From Asaia siamensis (GTDB lineage: Bacteria > Pseudomonadota > Alphaproteobacteria > Acetobacterales > Acetobacteraceae), in assembly GCF_014635085.1 (NCBI RefSeq), contig NZ_BMCH01000001.1, forward strand, positions 651,151 through 715,150: DNA of 64,000 bases, written 5' to 3'. The translations under genes and the position numbers were made by a program. This document shows positions 17,167-26,019 of this stretch, piece after piece (position 1 is the first letter of the stretch; the number at the start of each line of letters is the position of its first letter). A model generated the notes under the pieces. That model had not been told where the DNA came from, ran no database searches, and worked only from the letters and a program-made list of their open reading frames with translations.

Positions 17167-17238
17167 GTGTCGATTTGGCTACTCCTTGCTGTTCTGTTCG
17201 CAAGCGAGGATCGAACACAGCCGCAGAGGTAATACACC

Positions 17239-17769
17239 ATGGGTGACAAGCGCGAGATAGAGACAGCACGCCTGGTTCTGACGCTTCCGGCGCGCCATGA
17301 TTTCGATGCGTTTGCCTCAATGCGGGCTGACCCCCTCGTCGCGCGCTATACGACGCGTGTTCCCGCCACGCCCAGCGAGAGCTGGGAGCGCCTGATGCGC
17401 TATCGCGGATTTTGGGAGGTTCTCGGCTTCGGTTTCTGGAGTGTGCGAGAGCGCGAATCGGGTCGTTTCGTCGGGACGGTCGGCTTTGGCGAGAACAGGC
17501 GCGGCATCGAGCCATCTCTTGATGGCTATCCCAAGGCCGGCTGGCTTCTTGCCTCATGGTGTCATGGCAAGGGCTTTGGAAAGGAAGGCGTGGCTGCTGC
17601 CTGCGCGTGGCTTGATCGCGAGACAGGGTTCACGCGATCAGTCTGTATCATCGCCCCTCAGAACACTGCCTCTCTCGGCCTGGCTGCGCTCAATGGCTTT
17701 ACCGTTTTTGCGCGATCACTTTATCAGGGTGAGGAAATCTGCGTGCTGGAGCGTTCCAGGTCCGGCTGA
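17239..17769 (+). CDS. GNAT family N-acetyltransferase (RimJ/RimL type)
   Basis: 176 residues. The N-terminus ETARLVLTLP is the usual start of RimJ/RimL-type GNAT proteins, and the acetyl-CoA loop is in the GWLLASWCHGKGFGKEGVAA region near 100-120 (consensus Q/RxxGxG/A read as HGKGFGKE). The final part has PQNTASLGLAALNGF, where the Asn and following helix complete the fold. Substrate cannot be predicted; these enzymes acetylate protein N-termini, antibiotics or small amines. The stop lies eight bases from the convergent stop of the WbpL-like gene. An acetylation step would suit the adjacent amino-sugar module, but that is only positional. Confidence 0.85.
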   Translation: MGDKREIETARLVLTLPARHDFDAFASMRADPLVARYTTRVPATPSESWERLMRYRGFWEVLGFGFWSVRERESGRFVGTVGFGENRRGIEPSLDGYPKAGWLLASWCHGKGFGKEGVAAACAWLDRETGFTRSVCIIAPQNTASLGLAALNGFTVFARSLYQGEEICVLERSRSG

Positions 17770-17776
17770 GACAGGC

Positions 17777-18781
17777 TCACCACTTGCCCAGAGCGGCATT
17801 GCGCGCGCGGTGAATGATTGTGCCCATCCAGAGTAGCTGTGGCGCCAGGAGCAGGGCCAGTCTGAAGCCAAAGGGCAGGGGCTGTACGCAGACGATGCCA
17901 CCCCAGATGACGAAGAACCAGTAGATGAGGGTCACCAGGACAGATGACATGCCAGCGCGTGTTGCCAGTTGATAAAGATGGCTGCGATGGGCCTGCGCCA
18001 GCGGGTCTCCCGCAATGGCACGTCGTACCAGCGTGAAGGCGACATCGAACAGAATGCCGCAGAGCAGAAAAGGCATGATGAGTGGATAGGGCGTGCTGAT
18101 GAAAGCCTCAAGCCCGAACCATGAGAGCGCCAGACCAGCCCCCTGACTGCCGACATCGCCCATAAAAATGCGCGCCTTCGGGAAGTTGAATGGCAGAAAG
18201 GCAAGGAGGCAGACGGCTAGTAGCAGTGCGGCATGGGTGAGGCCAATCTGGCCTGCATCGTCGAAAAGCCAGGCCATGATGAGCGCGCTGAGCGCCATGC
18301 TGCCCGAGGCAAGACCGTTGATGCCGTCGATGAAATTGAGCGCGTTGGTGACATACACAAGCCAGCAGAACCCGGTTCCGACAAGGCAGGCGAGGAGTAA
18401 CGGTGACACGCTCGGGAGGGAGACGCTGCCAAGGGCCATGCCTGTCAGAACCATAAGCGCGGCGATAGCCTGCACACCCAGCTTGAGGGACGCCCGATAG
18501 GAATGGATGTCGTCGAGCCAGGAGAAAAGAGCCAGAAGGGCGATGGCCAGAAGAGGAAGCAGCAGCGAGAGCCCCGGCAGGTCGCCCTGCGTCCAGAGCT
18601 GACTGACGGGAAAGACAAGAAGAAAACCGAGGACGATGCCAATGCCCCCGCCTTTCGGGGTGGGGCGGGTGTGCGAACTGCGATGGCCCGGCACATCCAT
18701 CACCCCGACCCGGATCATGTGGCAGATGAGAGCGATGCTGACGCCAGCGGCGCTGAGACAGCAAATGATCAGGGGCACCAT
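17777..18781 (-). CDS. Polyprenyl-phosphate sugar-1-phosphate transferase (WecA/WbpL-like)
   Basis: 334 residues with about ten membrane helices, in the MraY/WecA/WbpL family (glycosyltransferase family 4). Signatures are HRSSHTRPTPKGGG near residue 35, SWLDDIHSYRAS near 90, NALNFIDGINGLASGS near 145 and the MGDVGSQGAG loop near 208. These enzymes put a sugar phosphate from a UDP-sugar on undecaprenyl phosphate and so start O-antigen or other glycan chains. WbpL uses UDP-FucNAc or QuiNAc. It diverges from a WbpM-like dehydratase, which supplies such sugars, with 90 bases between the starts. Confidence 0.9.
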   Translation of the reverse strand: MVPLIICCLSAAGVSIALICHMIRVGVMDVPGHRSSHTRPTPKGGGIGIVLGFLLVFPVSQLWTQGDLPGLSLLLPLLAIALLALFSWLDDIHSYRASLKLGVQAIAALMVLTGMALGSVSLPSVSPLLLACLVGTGFCWLVYVTNALNFIDGINGLASGSMALSALIMAWLFDDAGQIGLTHAALLLAVCLLAFLPFNFPKARIFMGDVGSQGAGLALSWFGLEAFISTPYPLIMPFLLCGILFDVAFTLVRRAIAGDPLAQAHRSHLYQLATRAGMSSVLVTLIYWFFVIWGGIVCVQPLPFGFRLALLLAPQLLWMGTIIHRARNAALGKW

Positions 18782-18870
18782 TGTCTAGATCCGCTTTTTT
18801 TTCACGAGCAGTATGAAAGCGTGGTGAGGGGCCATCGCCGGGAAATTGTTTTTCGGGCTATAAGTGTCGT

Positions 18871-20892
18871 GTGAACGCGAAGCAACATCCTCATACCCCA
18901 GATCCTGTGCCTCATTCTGTGGCAAGACGCCGTCGACCGACCGGGCGTATTGCGGTCAATGTCCTGGCCGATGGCCTTATTTCAGGGCTGGCGGCGCCCG
19001 TGGCACGGTTTCTGGCTGCGCCCCATGACGGGCTGCTGCACCCTCTCTGGTTCATCATGGGCGGGGCTATTACCCTGCTTGTAAGCGGGCTGCCATTTCG
19101 CATTCCTCAGCAATACTGGCGTTTCTCCGGGGTGGCCGATCTGAGGGGGATTGCGGCTGCGTCAGTCGCCGGGGCCGCGCTTTTCTCATTCATGATTTTT
19201 CTGACGGGATTTCCGCTTCCGTCTCCCACTTTTCCTCTGATCTATGCGCTCGTTCTGCTTGTGGGGCTTGGCGGCGGTCGGTTGCTGACCCGAGTCTACG
19301 GCACCATGCGGCAGCAGGCGCAGGGGCAGAAGGTGCGGGTATTGCTGGCCGGTTCTGATCTGAGCGCCGATCTGTTCTTGCGTGCGCTCGAACGCGCTTC
19401 GGACCGGCATTACAATGTGCTCGGTCTGGTCACCAGATCGCCAGGGCAGCAGGGGCGCCGGTTGCATGGCGTGCCGATTCTGGGTGTCGCCGATGATCTC
19501 TCGGGTGTTCTCGCGCGCATGAGCCAGGATGACGCCCTGCCGGATAGTGTGATCGTGACCGATCCCGAGTGGCGCGGTTCGCAGCTTTCCGTTGTTCTCG
19601 ATGCAGGTCAGGCCCATGGCATTGCAGTGCAGCGCGCTCCTTCGCTAACCAGCTTGACGCCTGCCGAGGAAATCCAGATGCGTCCGATCGCTCTGGAAGA
19701 CCTTCTGAACCGTCCCGAAGTGCCGCTCGATCGGGAAGGCATGGCGCGTCTTATTCAGGGGCAGGTGGTGCTCGTCACTGGCGCAGGGGGAACGATCGGT
19801 TCCGAACTGGTTCGTCAGGTCGCCCAGTTCGGCCCCAGCCAGTTGCTGCTGCTCGATCATGGTGAGTTTGCGCTCTGGCAGATCGATCTCGAAATGTCCG
19901 AACGCTATCCGACGGTGCCGCGTCAGGTCATCGTGGCCAACATACGTGACGCCGACCGCATTGAGGAAGTTTTTGCCGTCCACAAGCCGGCTCTGGTCTT
20001 TCATGCTGCCGCGCTGAAGCATGTGCCGATTGTCGAAGCCAATCCCTGCGAAGGCGTGCTGACCAATGTGATTGGCACACGCATCGTCGCCGATGCGGCC
20101 ATACGCCACATGGCCTCGGCCATGGTGCTCATATCGAGCGACAAGGCGGTCAACCCGTCCAGCATCATGGGAGCGTCCAAGCGTTGCGCTGAAATCTACT
20201 GTCAGGCCTTGGCCGTGGCAGCCGAAGCCAGAGGCTCGGCTTTTCGCTGCGTGACAGTGCGTTTTGGCAACGTGCTGGGGTCGACCGGCTCGGTCGTGCC
20301 GCTGTTCAGGCGCCAGCTTGAGCAGGGCGGTCCGCTGACAGTGACGCATCCCGATATGACGCGGTATTTCATGACTGTGCCTGAAGCGGTCGGACTTGTC
20401 TTGCAGGCCAGCGTGCGGGGTACGGCCCTGCGTAACCGGAGAGACGAGACAGACATGCGTCTGCAGCAGGGCGGTATTTTTGTGCTCGATATGGGCGAGC
20501 CCGTTCGTATTCTCGACCTGGCAAAACAGATGATCCGTCTTGCAGGCCTCAAGCCGGATGAGGATATTGCGATCCGCTTCACCGGCCTGCGTCCCGGCGA
20601 AAAACTCTACGAAGAGCTTTTCCACGGGCGTGAGGCCCCGGTGCCGACCGATGCACCCGGGCTCAAGATGGCCACACCCCGCATGATCGATCTGACCGCC
20701 GCGGCCGCATTGCTTCAGGAACTGGAGCGCGTCAGCCATCGTGATGAGGTTGAGCAGGCCCTGATCGTCATGAAAGAGCTAGTGCCTGAATTCGCGCATA
20801 ATCCTCTTGGGGAAGTGCGTCGTCTGCAGGCTGGCGAGGCCGGGAACAGTAATCCCGTGCCGACTTCGGAAAACGACGGGTCTGTGTCATAG
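18871..20892 (+). CDS. Membrane-anchored UDP-sugar 4,6-dehydratase (WbpM/CapD/PglF family)
   Basis: 673 residues. Four predicted N-terminal helices, a first Rossmann-like domain (around 150-270), and a catalytic SDR domain beginning with VLVTGAGGTIGSELVRQ near residue 300. The active-site region reads SSDKAVNPSSIMGASKR: Met replaces the usual SDR tyrosine, as in WbpM and FlaA1. It probably converts UDP-GlcNAc to UDP-4-keto-6-deoxy-GlcNAc, precursor for QuiNAc, FucNAc or bacillosamine-type sugars. Starts at GTG 18871. The aminotransferase gene follows after 53 bases, and the WbpL-like transferase is divergent: a compact rare-sugar module. Confidence 0.9.
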   Translation: MNAKQHPHTPDPVPHSVARRRRPTGRIAVNVLADGLISGLAAPVARFLAAPHDGLLHPLWFIMGGAITLLVSGLPFRIPQQYWRFSGVADLRGIAAASVAGAALFSFMIFLTGFPLPSPTFPLIYALVLLVGLGGGRLLTRVYGTMRQQAQGQKVRVLLAGSDLSADLFLRALERASDRHYNVLGLVTRSPGQQGRRLHGVPILGVADDLSGVLARMSQDDALPDSVIVTDPEWRGSQLSVVLDAGQAHGIAVQRAPSLTSLTPAEEIQMRPIALEDLLNRPEVPLDREGMARLIQGQVVLVTGAGGTIGSELVRQVAQFGPSQLLLLDHGEFALWQIDLEMSERYPTVPRQVIVANIRDADRIEEVFAVHKPALVFHAAALKHVPIVEANPCEGVLTNVIGTRIVADAAIRHMASAMVLISSDKAVNPSSIMGASKRCAEIYCQALAVAAEARGSAFRCVTVRFGNVLGSTGSVVPLFRRQLEQGGPLTVTHPDMTRYFMTVPEAVGLVLQASVRGTALRNRRDETDMRLQQGGIFVLDMGEPVRILDLAKQMIRLAGLKPDEDIAIRFTGLRPGEKLYEELFHGREAPVPTDAPGLKMATPRMIDLTAAAALLQELERVSHRDEVEQALIVMKELVPEFAHNPLGEVRRLQAGEAGNSNPVPTSENDGSVS

Positions 20893-20945
20893 TCCCGCGC
20901 CAAATGAGGGTCGCCTTCGGTGGCTGAAGATGGAAACAAGGTGCA

Positions 20946-22103
20946 ATGAGCGAAAAAGCCCCCATCCAATTTCTCGATCTGCCAAGACAACAGGCCCGGT
21001 TGGGCGCCCCTTTGCGCGAGCGGATCGACACCGTCCTTGCCCATTGCAAGTTCGTGATGGGCCCTGAGATCGAGGAGCTTGAATCGCGACTCTGTGCCTA
21101 TAATGGCGCAGGCCATGCGATCAGTGTTTCTTCTGGCACCGACGCCCTGCTGATGGTGCTCATGGCCGAAGAGATCGGCCCGGGCGACGCTGTGTTTCTG
21201 CCTGCCTTCACCTATACTGCCACGGCAGAAGTCGTGCTCCTGCTGGGGGCGACGCCTGTTTTTGTGGATGTCGACCCGGCGACCTTCCAGATCGATCCGG
21301 CAAATCTGGCGGAGCGCATTGCGTCCATCCGTGCACAGGAAGAGCTTGAGCCGCGTGTGATCATCGGGGTCGATCTTTTTGGTCAGCCAGCACCATGGGA
21401 GGTTCTGCGTCGCATTGCTGCCGAACAGGATCTGCTTCTCATGGCCGATTGCGCCCAGGCTTTCGGCGCTTCCCTTGATGGTCGCAAACTGGGGCGTGAG
21501 GCGCTGGCAACGACGTTGTCGTTTTTCCCTTCCAAGCCCTTGGGGGGGTATGGCGATGGCGGGGCCATCCTGACGGATGACGCCGAAAGGGCGGCGCTCT
21601 ATCGCTCGTTGCGCAGCCACGGTGAGGGGCGCACGCGCTATGAAGTGTTGCGTATTGGTCTGAATGGCCGTCTCGACACACTTCAGGCAGCGATCCTTCT
21701 TGCCAAGCTGGACCGTTTTGAAGAGGAGCTCGAGCGGCGCGACGCAATCGCGTGTCGCTATGATACGGCTCTTTCAGGTCTGGTTGTGACGCCACAGCGC
21801 GTTGCCGGGTCAAAGAGTGCGTGGGCAATCTATTCGATCCTCCTTCCCGATGCGGCGCTACGCAACGCACTTCAGGCGTATCTGGGGCAGGAGGGCGTGC
21901 CGAGCGTCGTCTATTATCCCAAGCCGCTGCACGAGCAGCCTGCCTACGCAGAACATCATGACGAGACGATCACCCTGCCGGTCTCGGAAGGGCTGGGCGC
22001 CCGTATTCTGGCCCTGCCGTTACATCCCGAACTGACCGATGACGAGGTGGCACGGATCATTGCTGCCGTTCAGGGCTTCTTCGCTCGGGAGCGTGGCGCG
22101 TGA
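20946..22103 (+). CDS. DegT/DnrJ/EryC1 family sugar aminotransferase
   Basis: 385 residues. PLP-dependent enzyme adding an amino group to a keto-sugar nucleotide. Typical signatures: VSSGTDALLMVL near 62, ADCAQAFGA near 169, and the Schiff-base lysine in SFFPSKPLGGYGDGGA near 196. Sequence style is close to WbpE/PglE-type aminotransferases. After the upstream WbpM-like dehydratase it could make a 4-amino-4,6-dideoxy-GlcNAc or related sugar. A dedicated acetyltransferase (PglD-like) is not present next to it. Translationally coupled to the next ORF through overlapping GTGA. Confidence 0.9.
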   Translation: MSEKAPIQFLDLPRQQARLGAPLRERIDTVLAHCKFVMGPEIEELESRLCAYNGAGHAISVSSGTDALLMVLMAEEIGPGDAVFLPAFTYTATAEVVLLLGATPVFVDVDPATFQIDPANLAERIASIRAQEELEPRVIIGVDLFGQPAPWEVLRRIAAEQDLLLMADCAQAFGASLDGRKLGREALATTLSFFPSKPLGGYGDGGAILTDDAERAALYRSLRSHGEGRTRYEVLRIGLNGRLDTLQAAILLAKLDRFEEELERRDAIACRYDTALSGLVVTPQRVAGSKSAWAIYSILLPDAALRNALQAYLGQEGVPSVVYYPKPLHEQPAYAEHHDETITLPVSEGLGARILALPLHPELTDDEVARIIAAVQGFFARERGA

Positions 22104-22561
22104 GGAAGGAAACACTTCTCGTTATCGGGTTTGTCGCCCTTGTGCTGACGACGGTCGCAATCATCTGGACGTTCGCGCTCCCGTCGTTGCGGCCGCTCAA
22201 ATTCGAGACGCTCAGCGATGTGACGCTCACTATCGAGCAGACCGGGCAGACCCGTGTGCTGAATGCTGAGGAAACCGGCCAACTCAATCGCTGGCTTCAG
22301 GGCCATAAAAGCCACTGGGCGCCGCTCTCTTCACCAGCGCCTTCGACAGGCGATGTCGTGATCAGGGGGCGCAACCCTGACGGCGGAGACTTTGAGCTTG
22401 CGCTCTGGACCGGTATCAGCGGAGCCGACTGGAACAATACGGCCATTACTCGCGCCAACCCGAAGGCGCGTCTGAAAGTGCAGAGCTTCAGCGACGAAGA
22501 CTGGGCTGTGCTCCACCATCTGATAGATGGGCAGGGGTTCCAGAAGACGGACGTACCCTGA
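22100..22561 (+). CDS. Membrane-anchored hypothetical protein
   Basis: 153 residues starting at GTG 22100, which overlaps the aminotransferase stop. One N-terminal hydrophobic segment (LLVIGFVALVLTTVAIIWTF, residues 5-24) is followed by a soluble region with an N-terminus-in topology by charge. Beyond that I recognise no domain. The overlap with a sugar aminotransferase suggests a role in the same envelope glycan process, but that is context only. A strong terminator follows 55 bases after the stop. Confidence 0.65.
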   Translation: MRKETLLVIGFVALVLTTVAIIWTFALPSLRPLKFETLSDVTLTIEQTGQTRVLNAEETGQLNRWLQGHKSHWAPLSSPAPSTGDVVIRGRNPDGGDFELALWTGISGADWNNTAITRANPKARLKVQSFSDEDWAVLHHLIDGQGFQKTDVP

Positions 22562-22616
22562 ACCCCATCTCATCAAGGGTCTTCAGGCAAGGCAGAAATG
22601 AGTGAAAGTGAAAGAA

Positions 22617-22648
22617 GGGGGCAGACCTGGTCTGCCCCTTTTTTTTTG
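22617..22648 (+). terminator. Terminator between the glycan module and the MerR-type gene
   Basis: GGGGGCAGACC and GGTCTGCCCC arms followed by ten T residues. It ends the plus-strand module; on the minus strand the flank is only mixed T/C, so it may be weaker for the convergent regulator gene, whose stop begins two bases later. Confidence 0.88.
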
Positions 22649-22649
22649 T

Positions 22650-23423
22650 TCAGTTCTCACGCGCCAGTCGGGCTGTCTCCGAAACGAAGTGATAGACTTC
22701 CTGACTGAACGGGGCCTTGGCTGTCTCGGTCTCCCACTGATCCATTTCGCCATACATTCTGGCGGCCTTGTTCCAGTGATCCTTGCCCAAAGCCTCGACC
22801 ATCGGCTGCTGCAGAATCCTCCATTCCTCCATGAGGGCGAGAGCTTTGCTCGAGCTGGGCATGACACCTGACGCGATGGCTTTTTCAATGCGCTCGATAA
22901 GGGCCGCCCAGTCCTGCTCGTAGCGGGTGCGCATGTCGCCGGGAAAAAGCTTGCTGCCTGTTTCCTTCCAGCGGCTCCACTCTTTTTCTGTAAAATAGGT
23001 CGTCGCGACGGCCTTGAAATCTTTGTCTGACATGATGGTTTGTGCCTCCTTGATGAGAGAGCAGAGCCCATCCACATCCAGCGCTTCGCGCGTCTCGAGC
23101 AAGGTCAGGGTTTCGTGTAGACGGCGCAGCATAAGGGTGACCTGCTTTTGTTTCGCGTTCAGGCAAAGGATCTGGCTTTCGATAAGGCTCCGGGCATCGA
23201 GAGAGGGGTGCAGCATGGCGGATGATATTTCAGACAGGCGATAACCTACCTGACGCAGCAACAGGATGCGCGTGACGAGACTCGTTTCCTGCGCGCCATA
23301 GACGCGTCGGCCCGCCTCGCTTCTCTTCGGGCTGATCAGGCCCTTTTCCTCGAGATGGCGCAGGCTGCGAGGCGAAAGCCCGCATTGCGCCGCCATCTCT
23401 CCGATCGATCTGTTGCGTGTCAT
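22650..23423 (-). CDS. MerR family regulator with TipAS-like C-terminal domain
   Basis: 257 residues from the ATG at 23423, which has a GGGAGGGG ribosome-binding site; upstream codons are ignored. Residues 1-70 form a MerR winged helix (RSIGEMAAQCGLSPRSLRHL, then RSEAGRRVYG). A linking coiled coil runs to about 125, and the remainder (about 130-257) resembles the TipAS ligand-binding domain, with YFTEKEWSRW and MPSSSKALALMEEW. TipAL-type proteins bind hydrophobic drugs and induce export or sequestration. The target promoter is unknown, and no obvious efflux pump is adjacent. Confidence 0.85.
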   Translation of the reverse strand: MTRNRSIGEMAAQCGLSPRSLRHLEEKGLISPKRSEAGRRVYGAQETSLVTRILLLRQVGYRLSEISSAMLHPSLDARSLIESQILCLNAKQKQVTLMLRRLHETLTLLETREALDVDGLCSLIKEAQTIMSDKDFKAVATTYFTEKEWSRWKETGSKLFPGDMRTRYEQDWAALIERIEKAIASGVMPSSSKALALMEEWRILQQPMVEALGKDHWNKAARMYGEMDQWETETAKAPFSQEVYHFVSETARLAREN

Positions 23424-24097
23424 CTGAGCCCCTCCCTTGGTGCCGTTCGCAGGAAGCGATGCTGACACAGTGTCAGGAGCAAGAGAAAAATGACTGACCG
23501 GCCGGAATTCTGTTTGCGGCAAAAACGGCATGTTTCGTCGGCGCGCAATCTTATGGCACGGCCGCCCGTCGCAGCACTGTGCGGATCGCTGGCGGCGAAT
23601 AAAGGAGGCGCTACCTCCTGATGTGTCAGAAAAACACTATCGAGTCAGGCAGGGCAGGTGTGTGCGGCGACAAAAACTGTGTGGTCATCGGCTTCGATAT
23701 GTGGCCATTTGGTACAGTCGAGCTGTCTCCTTGTGATACCCCATGTAAAGATCTGTAAGATAATACGAAGTGAGTGCAGAAAATTGCGGGGTGGGCGCGC
23801 GAGGTCATATTCGCCTCACCATTCAGCCTTTGACAGGGAGTTTTTCGTGAAATTGCTAGGCACGCCACGCCTGGTCGCTTGCTCGAAAAGCTGCCGCCTA
23901 AAGGTTCCGGCCTGGATTGCTCTCATAAACGGCCTGAGCCAGAACTTGTCTGTTCCGAATGAGCGTATCGCGGTTTCCTATCCGCCCGGAAGCTCTGGAT
24001 AGGTCCAGGGGGAGTTGAAAGCTGTCACCGCGAAACCGACAAAGCCAGAATTATTACGTAGCCGTTATCAGTAACGCGGCGACAGTGGCGGATCACC
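23424..24097. other. 674-base region without a recognised gene
   Basis: The part next to the MerR-type gene should hold its promoter. The remainder is less GC-rich than neighbouring coding DNA and contains several short frames on both strands that do not resemble known proteins. The best is a GTG frame at 23847-24002 (51 residues, starting KLLGTPRLVACSK after the initiator) with AGGGAG eight to ten bases upstream. I found no inverted repeats of insertion-sequence size. It borders the AT-richer glycosyltransferase-like gene, so it may be part of an acquired segment. Confidence 0.4.
23847..24002 (+). CDS. Possible 51-residue small protein
   Basis: GTG start preceded by GACAGGGAG at good spacing. 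The predicted peptide is basic at the N-terminus with two cysteines (ACSKSC), a short hydrophobic stretch (VPAWIALING) and ends PPGSSG. No family recognised; it could be chance. Confidence 0.2.
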   Translation: MKLLGTPRLVACSKSCRLKVPAWIALINGLSQNLSVPNERIAVSYPPGSSG

Positions 24098-25498
24098 TCA
24101 GGATTGGGCAGGCTCCCGGAGTTCCTCCGCTTTATCGATATATGCCTGCATGGCTAGATGTTTGTCGGCCGTATTCCAGAAATGAATAAAGCCACGAGGA
24201 TGAGCAGGGTCAGTCGGATGATCGTAACCGCCTATCTGCGTATGTGCGCTGACAGGCTCGGCATCGAAATCGTCAAGCTTATAGAGCGCATAGTTCAGCA
24301 CGCTCTGGTCGTAGAACGGTATCGATTTGCGACCATGTTGGGACGTATATCGGATCAGAGTTTGATATGCAGCCCTGATGTAGCGGGCATGATCTACCAT
24401 GTTGGGCACGAGCAAAAGGCCACCGTTGAACCCATGCAGCCCTTCGCTTGAGAACGGATCAGCCTGCACCAGGGTAGCCCCTGTGTGTTCTGATGTGGCG
24501 ATTTGGTGAAAAGACTCGACCTGTGCGCTGCACCGTCGAGATTTGGCCGCTTTGATCAGGAACGGTTCGATCGGAAGATCAAAAGCAATATCAACATCCG
24601 AATAAAGTATCGGCTGGTAATCATCGAGTATGGAAGTGTTGAAAATGGTCAGGCGAGCGCCGACATAGTCAAGCTGATCTATGCCCTGCATCGGGATGAC
24701 TCTAATATGACTACGTAGAGGCTCAGGGGCCAAGCCCTTGAGATGATCCTCTGGGATGTTGCTGACGATCAGAATCGTGCCACGATATTCCGCCAGCCGG
24801 TCGATGCTGCGGATGCATTCGCAATATTGTTTGAGAGCGGCTCCATGGCCGAACACAACCAGTACGATTGCGGGATTAAGCAAGAATGCTTCGTGGACCT
24901 TCCACTCATCGAAAAATATGAATCGGGTAGGGTTTTTCGTGGATACTGCACTGTTGAAGAACGCGTCCATAGGCAGCTTCTTGTCTCCGAAAGTCACTTC
25001 GTCAAAGTTCGACTCCCGCAGGTTCAGTTTTAAGACCGTGTTGCTGCCGCCCAAAACCCAACGGTGGCTGGCTACCCTTGTGGCCGCGTGGAACACGTCA
25101 ATGTCCAGAAGCTTGAATGTTTCCCAGAGATTGCGGTGTTCGGAGACAAAATCAAGACCACCGAGATGATTGGCGCGTCCGAATTTCCCATTGTATTTGA
25201 AGCTGTAACGTCCATTGCCGTGATAGTCTAAGTCTATCATGACACTGGGTATCGCGCGCGCAATATTGAGAGTTTCGAGATCCAGCCAGCGATTTGAGTC
25301 TCCCAGCGTACAAAAACCCTGCAGGCCATTTCGGTCGTGGAAGCAGATAACATCGTCAGGACGCGTGATATTCGAAAAATCGCGCTGAACGATGCTCTCT
25401 CCCTCCACAAGAAAGACTTTGAGATTATGGCTGACCAGAACTTTCAGCATTGGTTTTCCGTACGCTTTCTCAGTAATTAGGATGTCGCAATATCGCAC
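24098..25498 (-). CDS. Putative glycosyltransferase-like protein with DxD motif
   Basis: 466 residues; a start at ATG 25450 (MLKVLVSHNL, 450 residues) is equally possible. The second half resembles GT-A type glycosyltransferases such as family 8: PAIVLVVFGHGAAL near 215, ILIVSNIPEDHL near 245, then the likely metal and nucleotide-binding stretch ILYSDVDIAFDLPIE around 305, and a late GFNGGLLLVPN plus FYDQSVLNYALY, reminiscent of the GT8 GxNxGxxL and DQ..N patterns. The first 200 residues are unassigned (LGDSNRWLDLETLNIAR, GGLDFVSEHRN). Codon use is AT-richer than the neighbours, suggesting horizontal acquisition. Donor and acceptor unknown. Confidence 0.6.
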   Translation of the reverse strand: MRYCDILITEKAYGKPMLKVLVSHNLKVFLVEGESIVQRDFSNITRPDDVICFHDRNGLQGFCTLGDSNRWLDLETLNIARAIPSVMIDLDYHGNGRYSFKYNGKFGRANHLGGLDFVSEHRNLWETFKLLDIDVFHAATRVASHRWVLGGSNTVLKLNLRESNFDEVTFGDKKLPMDAFFNSAVSTKNPTRFIFFDEWKVHEAFLLNPAIVLVVFGHGAALKQYCECIRSIDRLAEYRGTILIVSNIPEDHLKGLAPEPLRSHIRVIPMQGIDQLDYVGARLTIFNTSILDDYQPILYSDVDIAFDLPIEPFLIKAAKSRRCSAQVESFHQIATSEHTGATLVQADPFSSEGLHGFNGGLLLVPNMVDHARYIRAAYQTLIRYTSQHGRKSIPFYDQSVLNYALYKLDDFDAEPVSAHTQIGGYDHPTDPAHPRGFIHFWNTADKHLAMQAYIDKAEELREPAQS

Positions 25499-26019
25499 AG
25501 ATCGTATTTACAAACAAATATCTGGAAAGAAAAAACACAGAATGTTGCCAAGTATTTGTCCCGGAGGATCTCCTTCGGTCTGGAGGCTGGCATTACTGGA
25601 TATTTCAAAGTCTACAGCTTGACAGATATTGCCTGATCGACCTGCCAGCGCATCATCTGCGGGGTCAGATTTCTATGCTCGGTATTTCCTGACGACGTGT
25701 GATCATTCTGGAGGGGCGTTGACCGTGGCTGTCCATTCAGAGCACAGAACTTCATCGCACGGCTGCTGTTGGGTCAGATCGGAAGTATCTTCGGTGGGAT
25801 CTTGTGAGAGCAGGGTGGCAGACCATTTCGGCCCAACCGAATCTCAGTCCAATACTCGAGCTCTTTCTCATCTGATGGGAAATGTCAGGGGGCTTGTCTC
25901 GAACTGATGAAGCTGTCGTGCAGACGGCCCGTGGTGAAATGTGTAATGCGCATTTGGACACCAAGGCAGAGCAACCTCACCGCGTCAAAGGTGAGGTCAT
26001 ATATCAGCTCCGTTGGTTT
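25499..26019. other. 521-base region without a recognised gene
   Basis: AT-richer near the glycosyltransferase-like gene, GC-richer toward the AI-2E family gene. Short frames exist on both strands, none with recognisable protein similarity or a good ribosome-binding site. It may contain the promoter of the glycosyltransferase-like gene and decayed sequence. I see no terminal inverted repeats, tRNA or clear terminator. Confidence 0.35.

Noticed and set aside
19645-20739. 364-codon minus-strand frame inside the WbpM-like gene
   Set aside because: Antisense shadow of a well-supported dehydratase gene with no recognisable domains.
25499-26019. Insertion-sequence remnant
   Set aside because: Several short frames looked suggestive, but I found no terminal inverted repeats, target duplication or transposase motifs.
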